64,000 bases of DNA, from positions 2,170,001-2,234,000 of the forward strand of contig JADKGX010000001.1 in NCBI GenBank assembly GCA_016722065.1, read 5' to 3'. This document shows positions 43,599 to 51,346 of the stretch, in pieces. Positions within the stretch are counted from its first letter, which is position 1. Every line of letters starts with the position of its first letter. A program made the translations under genes and the position numbers. This DNA is from Planctomycetota bacterium (lineage in GTDB: Bacteria > Planctomycetota > UBA8742 > UBA2392). The notes under the pieces are model-generated. The model did not search any database and was not told the origin of the DNA. It worked only from the letters and a program-made list of their open reading frames with translations.

Positions 43599-45269
43599 AT
43601 GGCCGCGCCTGACACACCGCAATCCAGCCGCACTGTTGCCGCCGTGATGTTGCTGGCGTTCTTTCTGGTATTTGTTCCTGCGTGGTATGTGCGCGGTCCC
43701 TGGCATATTGATGAGTTGCGCTATGTGGAAGCAGCCCGCCAGATGGGCGAATACGGCGACCCATTGGTAGGCCGCCTGAATGGAGAGGTCTACAGCGAAA
43801 AGCCGCCGGGGTTTTCCTGGTCTGTGGTTGCGCTGCAACGCGTTACGGGTGTCAGCTACTTTCGTGCAGGGCAGATGGTGGCCACGCTGGCGGCGCTGCT
43901 GACCGGCCTGCTGCTGGTTGTATTGGGGCGGTTGCTGTTTCGGTCCGCGCTGGCTGGCTGGCTTGGGGCGGGCTTCTTCTGGACCACAATCTTCATTGTC
44001 GATCGAGGATCGCGACCGTTCATTGATTCGCTGCTGTATTTCTGGACTACCGCTGCCGTCGTTTCGCTGCTGCAGGTTGCTCTGGCCACTTGCCGCAAGA
44101 AGCGCATGGTGTGGCTGGTTGCCTCCTGCGTGGCCATGACCGGGGGCTGTCTTACCAAGGGGCCCGTGGCGTTGCTGATTCCTGCCTTGGGTGCGCCCGC
44201 ACTGGGCCTGATCTGGCGCTGGCGCAAGGGCATTTCATTGCTGGCGCTGCCGCTGGCCGCGCTGGTCGGCGGGTTGGTGACTCTGCTTTGGCTGTGGCTG
44301 GCTTCGCAGACCGCCGGCGAGGCCTACTTCGACCGATTGGCATTTCAACAAACCGCGGGAAGGGTGGCTGAAACCGGCCAAAGCGCGGCGCTGACCGGCC
44401 ACCACGAGCCCATGTGGTTTTACCTGGGAGCCGTCCTGCCTGTGTTGCTGCCATGGCTGCTGTTTCTGCCGGGCACGTTGTTGCAGGCCAGGCAGGTACG
44501 TCCACAACCTGACGGCCGGGCCGCGCTGGGGCTGCTGGCTTGGGCCGGGCTGATCCTTGTCGCGTTCAGTGCCATCAGCGGCAAGCGCGCAGGCTATGTG
44601 CTTCCCATGGTGCCGCCGTTGTGCCTGGCGCTGGCCTGGGGTGTGCTGCGCGGGCAATCGCGCGCCTTGCTGGCCCGTCCGGCTGTGCTGCTGTTGGCTT
44701 TGTTTGCATTGGCAGGAGTGCTGGTGTTGTTGGCAGCGCCCTTACCTGCGCTACTTGACGCGTCAAGCCTTCCGGACAGCCTGACCTGGTTTGCCAGCAT
44801 GCACTGGCAGCAGATGCTGGCAGTGGCCTTGGCCGGTCTGGTGGCGTTGGTCGGCGGGGTGTATCTGCTGGTGCTGGTCAAGCGTGGAGCAGACCCAGCC
44901 ACGGCCATGTTACTGCTGGTGCCATTGTTTGCAGGCGTGGTCGCGCTGGGCAACGCAGGTGTTGTGGGGGCGCTGAACACCGTGTATTCGTCAGACACTT
45001 TTGGCAGCCAGTTGCAGGATTTCTGGATCCGCAGTGAGCCGCTGGTGGTACTGGGAGCCCAGAAAGACGGCATGGAAAATTATTACGCGCAAAGGCAGCG
45101 CACAGAAAACCTGGACGCCGACCAACTCGCCGCGCGCGGCGGCCCCCTTTGGGTGGTCAGTCTTGGCAAGGACTGGCAACGGTTACCGCAATCGACGCGT
45201 CAGGGGTTTCAACAGGCCGGGACCGGCCGCTTCAACAACGCCGACTATGTATTGATGCACCGGCCCTGA
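43599..45269 (+). CDS. ArnT-like GT39/PMT_2 membrane glycosyltransferase
   Basis: 556 aa, about twelve membrane segments. The first periplasmic loop carries WHIDELRYVEAARQMGEYGD with the catalytic acidic pair (D-E), then VGRLNGEVYSEKPPGFSW, both typical of the ArnT/PMT_2 family. Such enzymes transfer a sugar (aminoarabinose, mannose) from a polyprenyl-phosphate carrier to lipid A or protein on the outer face. The GT2 gene at 39790 could make the carrier-linked sugar and the LAB_N protein could assist. Aminoarabinose synthesis genes are not in the window, so the sugar is unknown. Confidence 0.88.
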   Translation: MAAPDTPQSSRTVAAVMLLAFFLVFVPAWYVRGPWHIDELRYVEAARQMGEYGDPLVGRLNGEVYSEKPPGFSWSVVALQRVTGVSYFRAGQMVATLAALLTGLLLVVLGRLLFRSALAGWLGAGFFWTTIFIVDRGSRPFIDSLLYFWTTAAVVSLLQVALATCRKKRMVWLVASCVAMTGGCLTKGPVALLIPALGAPALGLIWRWRKGISLLALPLAALVGGLVTLLWLWLASQTAGEAYFDRLAFQQTAGRVAETGQSAALTGHHEPMWFYLGAVLPVLLPWLLFLPGTLLQARQVRPQPDGRAALGLLAWAGLILVAFSAISGKRAGYVLPMVPPLCLALAWGVLRGQSRALLARPAVLLLALFALAGVLVLLAAPLPALLDASSLPDSLTWFASMHWQQMLAVALAGLVALVGGVYLLVLVKRGADPATAMLLLVPLFAGVVALGNAGVVGALNTVYSSDTFGSQLQDFWIRSEPLVVLGAQKDGMENYYAQRQRTENLDADQLAARGGPLWVVSLGKDWQRLPQSTRQGFQQAGTGRFNNADYVLMHRP

Positions 45270-45278
45270 GGCCCACAA

Positions 45279-46607
45279 CTATTGGGGGGGCCGCTTGCCA
45301 TTAGGCAGGCGTATCTGCTTGGTGTTGGGGTTCTTGGCCCCAACGGCCGGCGGCGCGGGCGCAACTTTGCCCGCCGCTGGCGGAGGCGCAGGGGCCACCT
45401 TGCCGCTAGCTGCTGGCGGGGCCGCGACCACCTTGGGGGCGGCGGCGGGGGGCGCGGGCACAACTTTTGGCCGGGGCGCGGCCTGGGGCGGCTGGGTCAA
45501 TCGACTGGAGGCCGCGCTGGCAGATTTGTCCGAGGGCTGTGGTGGCAACATGCGCCCCGACCCGGGTACCGGCGGTGGCGGTGGCACGGTGCGACCCTGG
45601 GCGACCGGTGGCGCAGGCACAATGCGACCGGACGTGGTGGTGTTGCCCGAACGCGGGATATTCAGGCGCGAAGTGTTGCCTGAGGCCGGGTTGCGACCAC
45701 TGGGCGGTTGCACACGGCCGGTCTGGCCACTGCGCGTGGGTGGCAGCGTCGTAATGCGCGAGACGCCAAGCTTGCTGCGGCCGGCCAGTTTGCGAAGGTC
45801 TTCCTGATAAGCCCGAAACTCATGCAACTGGCCAAGCTGAATCGCCTGCTGGTTCAGTTCCATGGCCCGAGACGCGTCGCCCAGGGCAGCAGCGCAGATC
45901 GCCCAATAGTGAAACGCCCAGGCATTGGAATGGTCTTTTTCAGTGATCACGCGGTAGCAATCCAGCGCCTTGGCCCACTGGCTGGTGTCGCGATACAACA
46001 GGCCCAGCGCAAACAGCGTTTGCACCAATCGGCCGGCGTCCCATTCCGTTTGCCAGGCCAGTGCACCCCAGTTGATGGCTTGGGAATGGTCGCCCTGCAA
46101 ACGGAAGAACAGAAACGCGCAACGGGCGTAAAGATCATTGTCGCCAAAGCGGGCGTACACCTTGCCCAAGGCTTGTTCGGCGGTTTTGAAGTCGCCCTTG
46201 AAGCAGTGAATTTCAATGTAAGTTTCCCAGCCGGCCGGGTAGTCGGGATCGACCATGATCGCCCGGTTGGCCCAGGGAATGGCCGAAATCAGGGTGCGCG
46301 GGTCATAGATATCCACGTCGCGCACACCCATGCGGAACATGCATGCCGCGGCCAGGGTGTAACCGCCGCCGTAAGTCGGGTCGGCCTGAATTGCGCTGAC
46401 GGCAATATCCAGGGTAAGGAACAGCCGTTCGGTGTCGCGCTCATAGCCCCACAGGGAAGGCGCGTTGGCCACAAATGCCTCGGCCTGGCTGCGGGCGCCT
46501 GGAATCAGGTCACGGGGTGAGGTCTCAAGAAAGCCGGACACGACCTCAAGCGCGAGCTCGGTCTCGACGATGCGTGCCTTGACGGGATCTTCCTGGCTGC
46601 TGAGCAT
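45279..46607 (-). CDS. TPR-like protein with Pro/Ala-rich tail
   Basis: 442 aa, no signal peptide. Residues about 30-275 are helical with TPR-like units (GWETYIEIHCFKGDFKTAEQALGKVYARFGDNDLYARC, LFALGLLYRDTSQWAKALDCYRVI, YWAICAAALGDASRAMELNQQAIQLG). From about 290 it becomes low complexity, with repeats of K-V-[AV]-[PA]-A-P-P-A-A and an R/G/P segment. The tail is probably flexible. ATG 46607 follows immediately after the TAG of the upstream gene (46608), so the two are translated together. Function unknown. Confidence 0.7.
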   Translation of the reverse strand: MLSSQEDPVKARIVETELALEVVSGFLETSPRDLIPGARSQAEAFVANAPSLWGYERDTERLFLTLDIAVSAIQADPTYGGGYTLAAACMFRMGVRDVDIYDPRTLISAIPWANRAIMVDPDYPAGWETYIEIHCFKGDFKTAEQALGKVYARFGDNDLYARCAFLFFRLQGDHSQAINWGALAWQTEWDAGRLVQTLFALGLLYRDTSQWAKALDCYRVITEKDHSNAWAFHYWAICAAALGDASRAMELNQQAIQLGQLHEFRAYQEDLRKLAGRSKLGVSRITTLPPTRSGQTGRVQPPSGRNPASGNTSRLNIPRSGNTTTSGRIVPAPPVAQGRTVPPPPPVPGSGRMLPPQPSDKSASAASSRLTQPPQAAPRPKVVPAPPAAAPKVVAAPPAASGKVAPAPPPAAGKVAPAPPAVGAKNPNTKQIRLPNGKRPPQ

Positions 46608-48491
46608 CTACTTGTGGTGAATGTGAAGAAGGGCCTGGATGCCCTTAGTGGCTCCAGCCGCCGCGGGTTCCTTGCCGGGCGATAAATCAACCAGCTCAAA
46701 TACAACGCGCGGGGCCATGCCTTCCGTTCCCCGCTTGCTTGGCCGCAACATCATCGGGCACTTGGGTGAACCCGCCAGTTCTCCCTCGCGCAGAATCGCG
46801 CCGCTGGCGGCCTGTGCTGCTGCTTCCATCAACAGCGATCGTGCGCCTTCCACCAGTTCGTGTGGAAGTTCTGTAATCTCTAACTCTGGCCGCAGGAACT
46901 TGCACATTCCGAACGTTCTTAGCCAGTACTTACCGGGTGACGTTTGCAACGCCCGCACCGTGACGTGCTTGCGCATGTCCAGCGTAGCCGGCGATTCATT
47001 GCGCCAATCGCCGCCCTTGACGGCCAGCCCTGTTTCCAGATCTACGCCGATGCCCCCGGCAAACCTGAGGAAACTGTCACATAGCTTGCAGGCCGAAAGC
47101 GCCCCCAGCAGCGGGTCAAAGCCGTGATCGGCCAGCATCAGGCGCACGTCCCAGGGCGCGTTTTCGAAGCGCTGCATGGCCTGGCGGTCCAGGTCGAACA
47201 CGCTGCGGGCGTCTTCGGGCAGGTCCAGGTAGGGATTGTGCAGGTTGTGTCGCTTCATCAGAAAGACGTGAAACACGGTACCGGACCGTTCGTCCTTCAT
47301 GACGTACTGACCAGGCTTGAAGCGTTCACCGGGCTGCAGCGGCCGTTTCTCGAGAGTCTTGGTTTCCAGCACACGGGTGGTCAGGCGTGCGCGGCCCTCA
47401 AAACTTGCGCCCGGGTCGGCAATGTCGGTCACGATCGGCAGGTGTTCGCCTTCAAGGAACAGATTGACGCGAAAGGTGGGCACAAACTCGTCGTCGTCTT
47501 CCTGGGCGCATTCGGCATCGCCGGTATAGACAAACTCGCTGCCGGCATACTTGAAGGGCCCATCGACGCCCAGCTTGATTTCCTCGGCAAGGCTGAAGCG
47601 CGCCTTGGGCGCAAAACTCAGGCGCCGGAACCACACCAGCAATTCCTGCCGCCATTGCTGGCCAGCATCGAACAGGCCAAAGGTCAGTGAACGGCGATTG
47701 AGTTCAAAAGCCTCGTCGTACTTGCCGCGCGCGTGCTTCAGCTTGCTCCACAGGTGCAGCTTCAGGCGGTGCGGACGCCCCAGCAGCACGCCCTCGCCCA
47801 TGCGTGCGTCGGCCAGTGGCAGGTTGCCCTGTTTGTGCAGCGCCATGCCCAGCCACACCAGCGCCCAGCCCTTGCGTTCAGGCTCGGTGGGGGGTGCTGC
47901 AGCCACGGCCTTTGCGAACCATTCCTCAGCCAGCTTGAAATTCTCGTGCAGCCAGAACCAGATACCCCGGCCCACGCCAAGCAGGAATGGATCACGACTC
48001 GAGGTCTGCAGCGTTGCCAGCATCTCGTGGGCTTGTTCGTCACGGCGCAGCAGCAACTCGCACTGAAGCAGCCCCTCAAAGGCGTCGGGGTCGGCTGGGT
48101 CGAGCTCGAAGGCGCGTTCTAGCAGTTTCAAGCCGTCGCGAAGCGGCCGCGCGTGGTACGTGAAGTCTTCCAGGAAGCCATAGCTGCACAGCAAGCGACC
48201 GGCAAACAGCCAGGCGCGCGCGCAGGACGGATCCGCCGTGATCGCGTCCAGACAGCGTTCTACGGCGTCGTCCAGTGCTTCGGTATCGGTGGGGTCATCA
48301 ATCGGGCCCTCGATGGCTGCAAGCGCCTGCATGGCACGGGCGCGGTCGCCAGCAGGTGCGGCCAGCATAGGCTGGGCGCGCCGGGCAAGGGCCGCCGCCA
48401 GCCGGTACCTTTCGGGCATCGGCTTTGCCAGTTCGGCCTGCAGTGCAACTTGCTGGCGAAACAAGAGAGACTCCACAGATACAGGCAGCAT
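46608..48491 (-). CDS. large TPR-like protein of unknown function
   Basis: 627 aa, cytoplasmic. The first 270 residues are helical TPR-like units (for example LKLLERAFELDPADPDAFEGLLQCELLLRRDEQAHEMLATL). Residues about 280-600 are mixed alpha/beta and include PGERFKPGQYVMKDERSG, and a segment KYWLRTFGMCKFLRPELEI that I cannot tie to a named family with certainty. The gene abuts the next TPR gene with no spacing. A 122-bp gap with a terminator separates it from the M48 gene, which is also on the minus strand. Confidence 0.7.
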   Translation of the reverse strand: MLPVSVESLLFRQQVALQAELAKPMPERYRLAAALARRAQPMLAAPAGDRARAMQALAAIEGPIDDPTDTEALDDAVERCLDAITADPSCARAWLFAGRLLCSYGFLEDFTYHARPLRDGLKLLERAFELDPADPDAFEGLLQCELLLRRDEQAHEMLATLQTSSRDPFLLGVGRGIWFWLHENFKLAEEWFAKAVAAAPPTEPERKGWALVWLGMALHKQGNLPLADARMGEGVLLGRPHRLKLHLWSKLKHARGKYDEAFELNRRSLTFGLFDAGQQWRQELLVWFRRLSFAPKARFSLAEEIKLGVDGPFKYAGSEFVYTGDAECAQEDDDEFVPTFRVNLFLEGEHLPIVTDIADPGASFEGRARLTTRVLETKTLEKRPLQPGERFKPGQYVMKDERSGTVFHVFLMKRHNLHNPYLDLPEDARSVFDLDRQAMQRFENAPWDVRLMLADHGFDPLLGALSACKLCDSFLRFAGGIGVDLETGLAVKGGDWRNESPATLDMRKHVTVRALQTSPGKYWLRTFGMCKFLRPELEITELPHELVEGARSLLMEAAAQAASGAILREGELAGSPKCPMMLRPSKRGTEGMAPRVVFELVDLSPGKEPAAAGATKGIQALLHIHHK

Positions 48492-48556
48492 AGCGCTTGC
48501 GGGCGGCTGTCAAAGGGATTGTTGCACTTTGGTCGTTCCAGGGCACAGAGTGCGAC

Positions 48557-48596
48557 CGAAAGAAACCCCGGCCGGGCGCAAGGCCGAGCCGGGGTT
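48557..48596 (-). terminator. terminator of the M48 protease operon
   Basis: A 9-bp stem AACCCCGGC / GCCGGGGTT (48564-48572, 48588-48596) encloses a G/C-rich loop. On the minus strand it is followed by TCTTTCGG. It is 17 bp after the TAG at 48614. Confidence 0.75.
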
Positions 48597-48613
48597 GCGG
48601 CAAAGCGGGCTTT

Positions 48614-49657
48614 CTAGCGTCCGAACACGGCCTTGAAACGCGCTGCGCGACGGGCCTTTGCGTCGGCGCTGATCGTCACCTTGAACATGTCCTTGTCGTC
48701 GTCAAAGAAGTCCTGCAGACGGGCCACCCGGTCCTTCACTTCGGGGTGATTGGCCAAGTATGCGCCTTTGTCGGCGTGTTTGCCTTCATAGGCTTCGACG
48801 CGCTTGAGCATGCGCACCATGGCCTGGGCGTCGTAGCCAGCAAGCTGAAGGCTTACCGCACCCCACTTGTCGGCCTCGAATTCCTGGTCTTTGCCATACT
48901 TGTTGTTGGCCACTCGTTCGGCCAGGCTGCCAAAGTAGTTGCCAGTGACGCGCGGCAAGGGGCTGAGCATTCCCAGGTTCTTGATGAAGGGGTTGGGCTT
49001 GACCTGGCCGCCGCCATCCTTGACGTAAGCCTTGATCGCGTGTTCTTTGGCGACGTGGCCCATTTCGTGGCAGATGATGGCTGCCAGTTCGTCTTCGCTT
49101 TGCACCAGGTCCAGCGTGCCGCGCGAGATCCAGATAAACCCGCCTGGCGTGGCATAGGCGCCGACTTTGGGGGATTCCAGCAGGCCGATGTGCAGGCCCG
49201 CCCAAAGACCCGCGCCATCGGGCGCACTGACGTTGACGAACCCGGCCATCAGGTTCAGGTACTTCAACTGCAACCGGACCTTGGGGTCGTCCAGGTTGGC
49301 CATCTTGAACTCGTTGATCAGCGAAGCCGAGACGCCACGCCCGATGTAGTACTGCTGTTCGGGCGAAAATTCCTCGGGTGCCTTGTTGTCATTGGCCATG
49401 CTTTCGCGAATCGACGTGGCCAGATAGCTGCCGGGGTGAATGCCGCTGAACACGCCCCGGCCGGACCAATAGGCCCCGTAGCGAAACATGTTGCTGCTGG
49501 TCAGCCGGCCAAGGCCGCTGATGCTGGCGCCCAGCGAACCGCCCAGGTGGCCAAAGTGGCCACTGAAGCCAATGCTGAAGCATCCGCCGGTGAATGCCAA
49601 AGCGGAAAGCAGAATCAGCGCCGAAATGCCCCTGCGGATCGTACGGAAGTTGCTCAT
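48614..49657 (-). CDS. M48-family metalloprotease lipoprotein
   Basis: 347 aa. The signal peptide ends in a lipobox (ALAFTGGC), so it is probably membrane-tethered by lipid. The zinc motif is IICHEMGHVAKEHA near residue 196, and the third ligand is in QEFEADKWGAVSL near 259; GGFIWISRGTLDLV precedes the active site as in BepA/YggG-type periplasmic M48 peptidases. It probably degrades or matures misfolded envelope proteins. The paired SH3-like gene ends one base before its ATG. Closed by the terminator at 48557-48596. Confidence 0.9.
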   Translation of the reverse strand: MSNFRTIRRGISALILLSALAFTGGCFSIGFSGHFGHLGGSLGASISGLGRLTSSNMFRYGAYWSGRGVFSGIHPGSYLATSIRESMANDNKAPEEFSPEQQYYIGRGVSASLINEFKMANLDDPKVRLQLKYLNLMAGFVNVSAPDGAGLWAGLHIGLLESPKVGAYATPGGFIWISRGTLDLVQSEDELAAIICHEMGHVAKEHAIKAYVKDGGGQVKPNPFIKNLGMLSPLPRVTGNYFGSLAERVANNKYGKDQEFEADKWGAVSLQLAGYDAQAMVRMLKRVEAYEGKHADKGAYLANHPEVKDRVARLQDFFDDDKDMFKVTISADAKARRAARFKAVFGR

Positions 49658-49658
49658 G

Positions 49659-50261
49659 TTATTTCTCCGATCCGTTGTCTTTGGCGATGTTCATGCCTTC
49701 GTCGCCCCAGGCGCGATAGTTGTCCAGGCCCTTGCGCGGATCAGGCTGTTCGCTGCCGTAGACAAGTTGATTGATCGCCTTTTCCATCTTGTCCACTTCT
49801 TCTACGCGGGCCTTGAAGGCCGGGTCACTCTGCGAAAGGGTCTTTTCGTTCTGGCTGTTCAGGCCCTTGGCCGCTGTGTTGGCGGCGCTGCTGCCCGTGG
49901 CCACGCTGGCCTCGCTGTCTTTCTTTTCGCCCTGATACTGCGATTTTTCGGCCAGTGCGCTCTGTTTGACGAAGCCGCTCACGCCGTTGATCTTGACGCT
50001 GAAGTAGGGGCGCGGGTTGTCTTTGTCTTCGGACAGGTCGCGCATGACTTCCACCTGCTGGTTGAACTTCAGCAGGCCGACAACATCTGCGAAGCGGTCA
50101 GCCTTCTTGAGAATCACGGCGTCGGTGCTGTCTTCCATCACAGCCACCCACATGGTCTTGCTGGCGCCGCGACTGGAGCCTGAGCCCACAGCCACAGCCA
50201 GCGTCAGGGCCAGCAGGCACGCAATCAGCGGCCACCAGCGACTTTTCTGCTTACGGTTCAT
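49659..50261 (-). CDS. exported SH3-like protein paired with the M48 protease
   Basis: 200 aa from ATG 50261 after GGAGG. The open frame reaches 50306 but the Shine-Dalgarno favours this start. One N-terminal hydrophobic segment (WWPLIACLLALTLAVAVG). Residues about 40-105 resemble a bacterial SH3 domain (ILKKADRFADVVGLLKFNQQVEVMRD, YFSVKINGVSGFVKQSAL). The rest is polar and probably disordered. Its TAA is one base before the ATG of the M48 gene, so the two are translated as a pair. The SH3-like part may bind peptidoglycan or the protease. Confidence 0.75.
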   Translation of the reverse strand: MNRKQKSRWWPLIACLLALTLAVAVGSGSSRGASKTMWVAVMEDSTDAVILKKADRFADVVGLLKFNQQVEVMRDLSEDKDNPRPYFSVKINGVSGFVKQSALAEKSQYQGEKKDSEASVATGSSAANTAAKGLNSQNEKTLSQSDPAFKARVEEVDKMEKAINQLVYGSEQPDPRKGLDNYRAWGDEGMNIAKDNGSEK

Positions 50262-50330
50262 TGCGCCCTCCAATTGATGTTTCGCGATCATAACCAGCCG
50301 CGGCACTCCTTGCGAATGCCGTAAATGCCC

Positions 50331-51188
50331 TTACCAGCGAATCGTTCCAAACATGTCCAACATTGCAATCAACTGGGCCGCCTGTTCAGGCGCCAGCCCT
50401 TGCAGGGGCGGCCTTGTTGTATAGGCCCCAAAGCCCTTGCGCTGCAAAATCGCCTTGACCGATGGCATCAACCCGAACTTTTCCAGCAGGCTTCGCACGC
50501 TGTTCAGTTTGGCCTGCTGGCCCGGCCGGGCCTGGATGGACTGGACAAGGTCAGGCACCACGCTGGCACAAGCCGTGATGCTGCCCTTGCCGCCGGCCGC
50601 AAAGGCGGCGGCCACAAGCTTGTCGTTGCCAACCAGGTAGCTGCCCTTGGCAAAACGCGGGCATAGGCGGGCGATTTCCGATTCTTCGCCGCTGCTGTCC
50701 TTGACCCCGGCCAGATTCTCATGCGGGCCAATGGCGTCCAACAACGCGTCGCTGATGGCAATGCCGGTCACCTGTGGAATGTGGTACAGCAGCACCGGCA
50801 GCTGGCTGGAGGCCAGGACGGCTTGAAAGAATGCCGCCAGGCCGGCCACCGGCGCCGTGCGGAAGTAGCTGGGGGGCGGGCACAACAGCGCCTGGTAGGG
50901 CAGCTTGTTGGCCGCCTGTACCAGTTGGATAACTTCAGGCAGGGCGTTGGCGCCGACATTCAGCAGCAGCTTCAGGCCGGACGCTGCGCTGGCCGCCGCA
51001 CTGGCTACCTGCAGGCGTTCAAGCACGCTGAACGAAGCAAACTCGCCGTTGGTGCCCAGAACTAACGCGCCGTCAAGTCTTTCAGCTTTCAGCCAGGCCA
51101 GGTGTTTTGCCAGCGCGGGGATGTCCAGCGCGCCGACAGCATCCAGAGGCGTTGGGATAGGCGCATAGGCGCCAGCGGGAAGTTCCAT
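50331..51188 (-). CDS. DapA/N-acetylneuraminate-lyase family aldolase
   Basis: 285 aa TIM barrel. The Schiff-base lysine is in LAGVKDSSGE near residue 163, and the catalytic tyrosine in LLYHIPQVTG near 135. GTNGEFASFS near 45 is the substrate-binding loop (DapA itself usually has GTTGE). That change, and YHIP in place of YNVP, point to a non-DapA member, for example a keto-acid aldolase, so dapA is not assigned. Monocistronic, 70 bp from the SH3-like gene in the same direction, divergent from the cyclase. Confidence 0.8.
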   Translation of the reverse strand: MELPAGAYAPIPTPLDAVGALDIPALAKHLAWLKAERLDGALVLGTNGEFASFSVLERLQVASAAASAASGLKLLLNVGANALPEVIQLVQAANKLPYQALLCPPPSYFRTAPVAGLAAFFQAVLASSQLPVLLYHIPQVTGIAISDALLDAIGPHENLAGVKDSSGEESEIARLCPRFAKGSYLVGNDKLVAAAFAAGGKGSITACASVVPDLVQSIQARPGQQAKLNSVRSLLEKFGLMPSVKAILQRKGFGAYTTRPPLQGLAPEQAAQLIAMLDMFGTIRW

Positions 51189-51346
51189 GCCCCGAAGTTA
51201 GCGCAACTACCAGCGGTTGCGAGAGACATTGTTGAATTGAGTGGTCCGCACCGTGACCAGGCAGGCCTGGAGATTGGATGTCGGTGCATCCAGGCGAAAT
51301 CTACCTATAGTGTGCCGTTGCAATGCAAGCCGATCCGGAAGGACCC

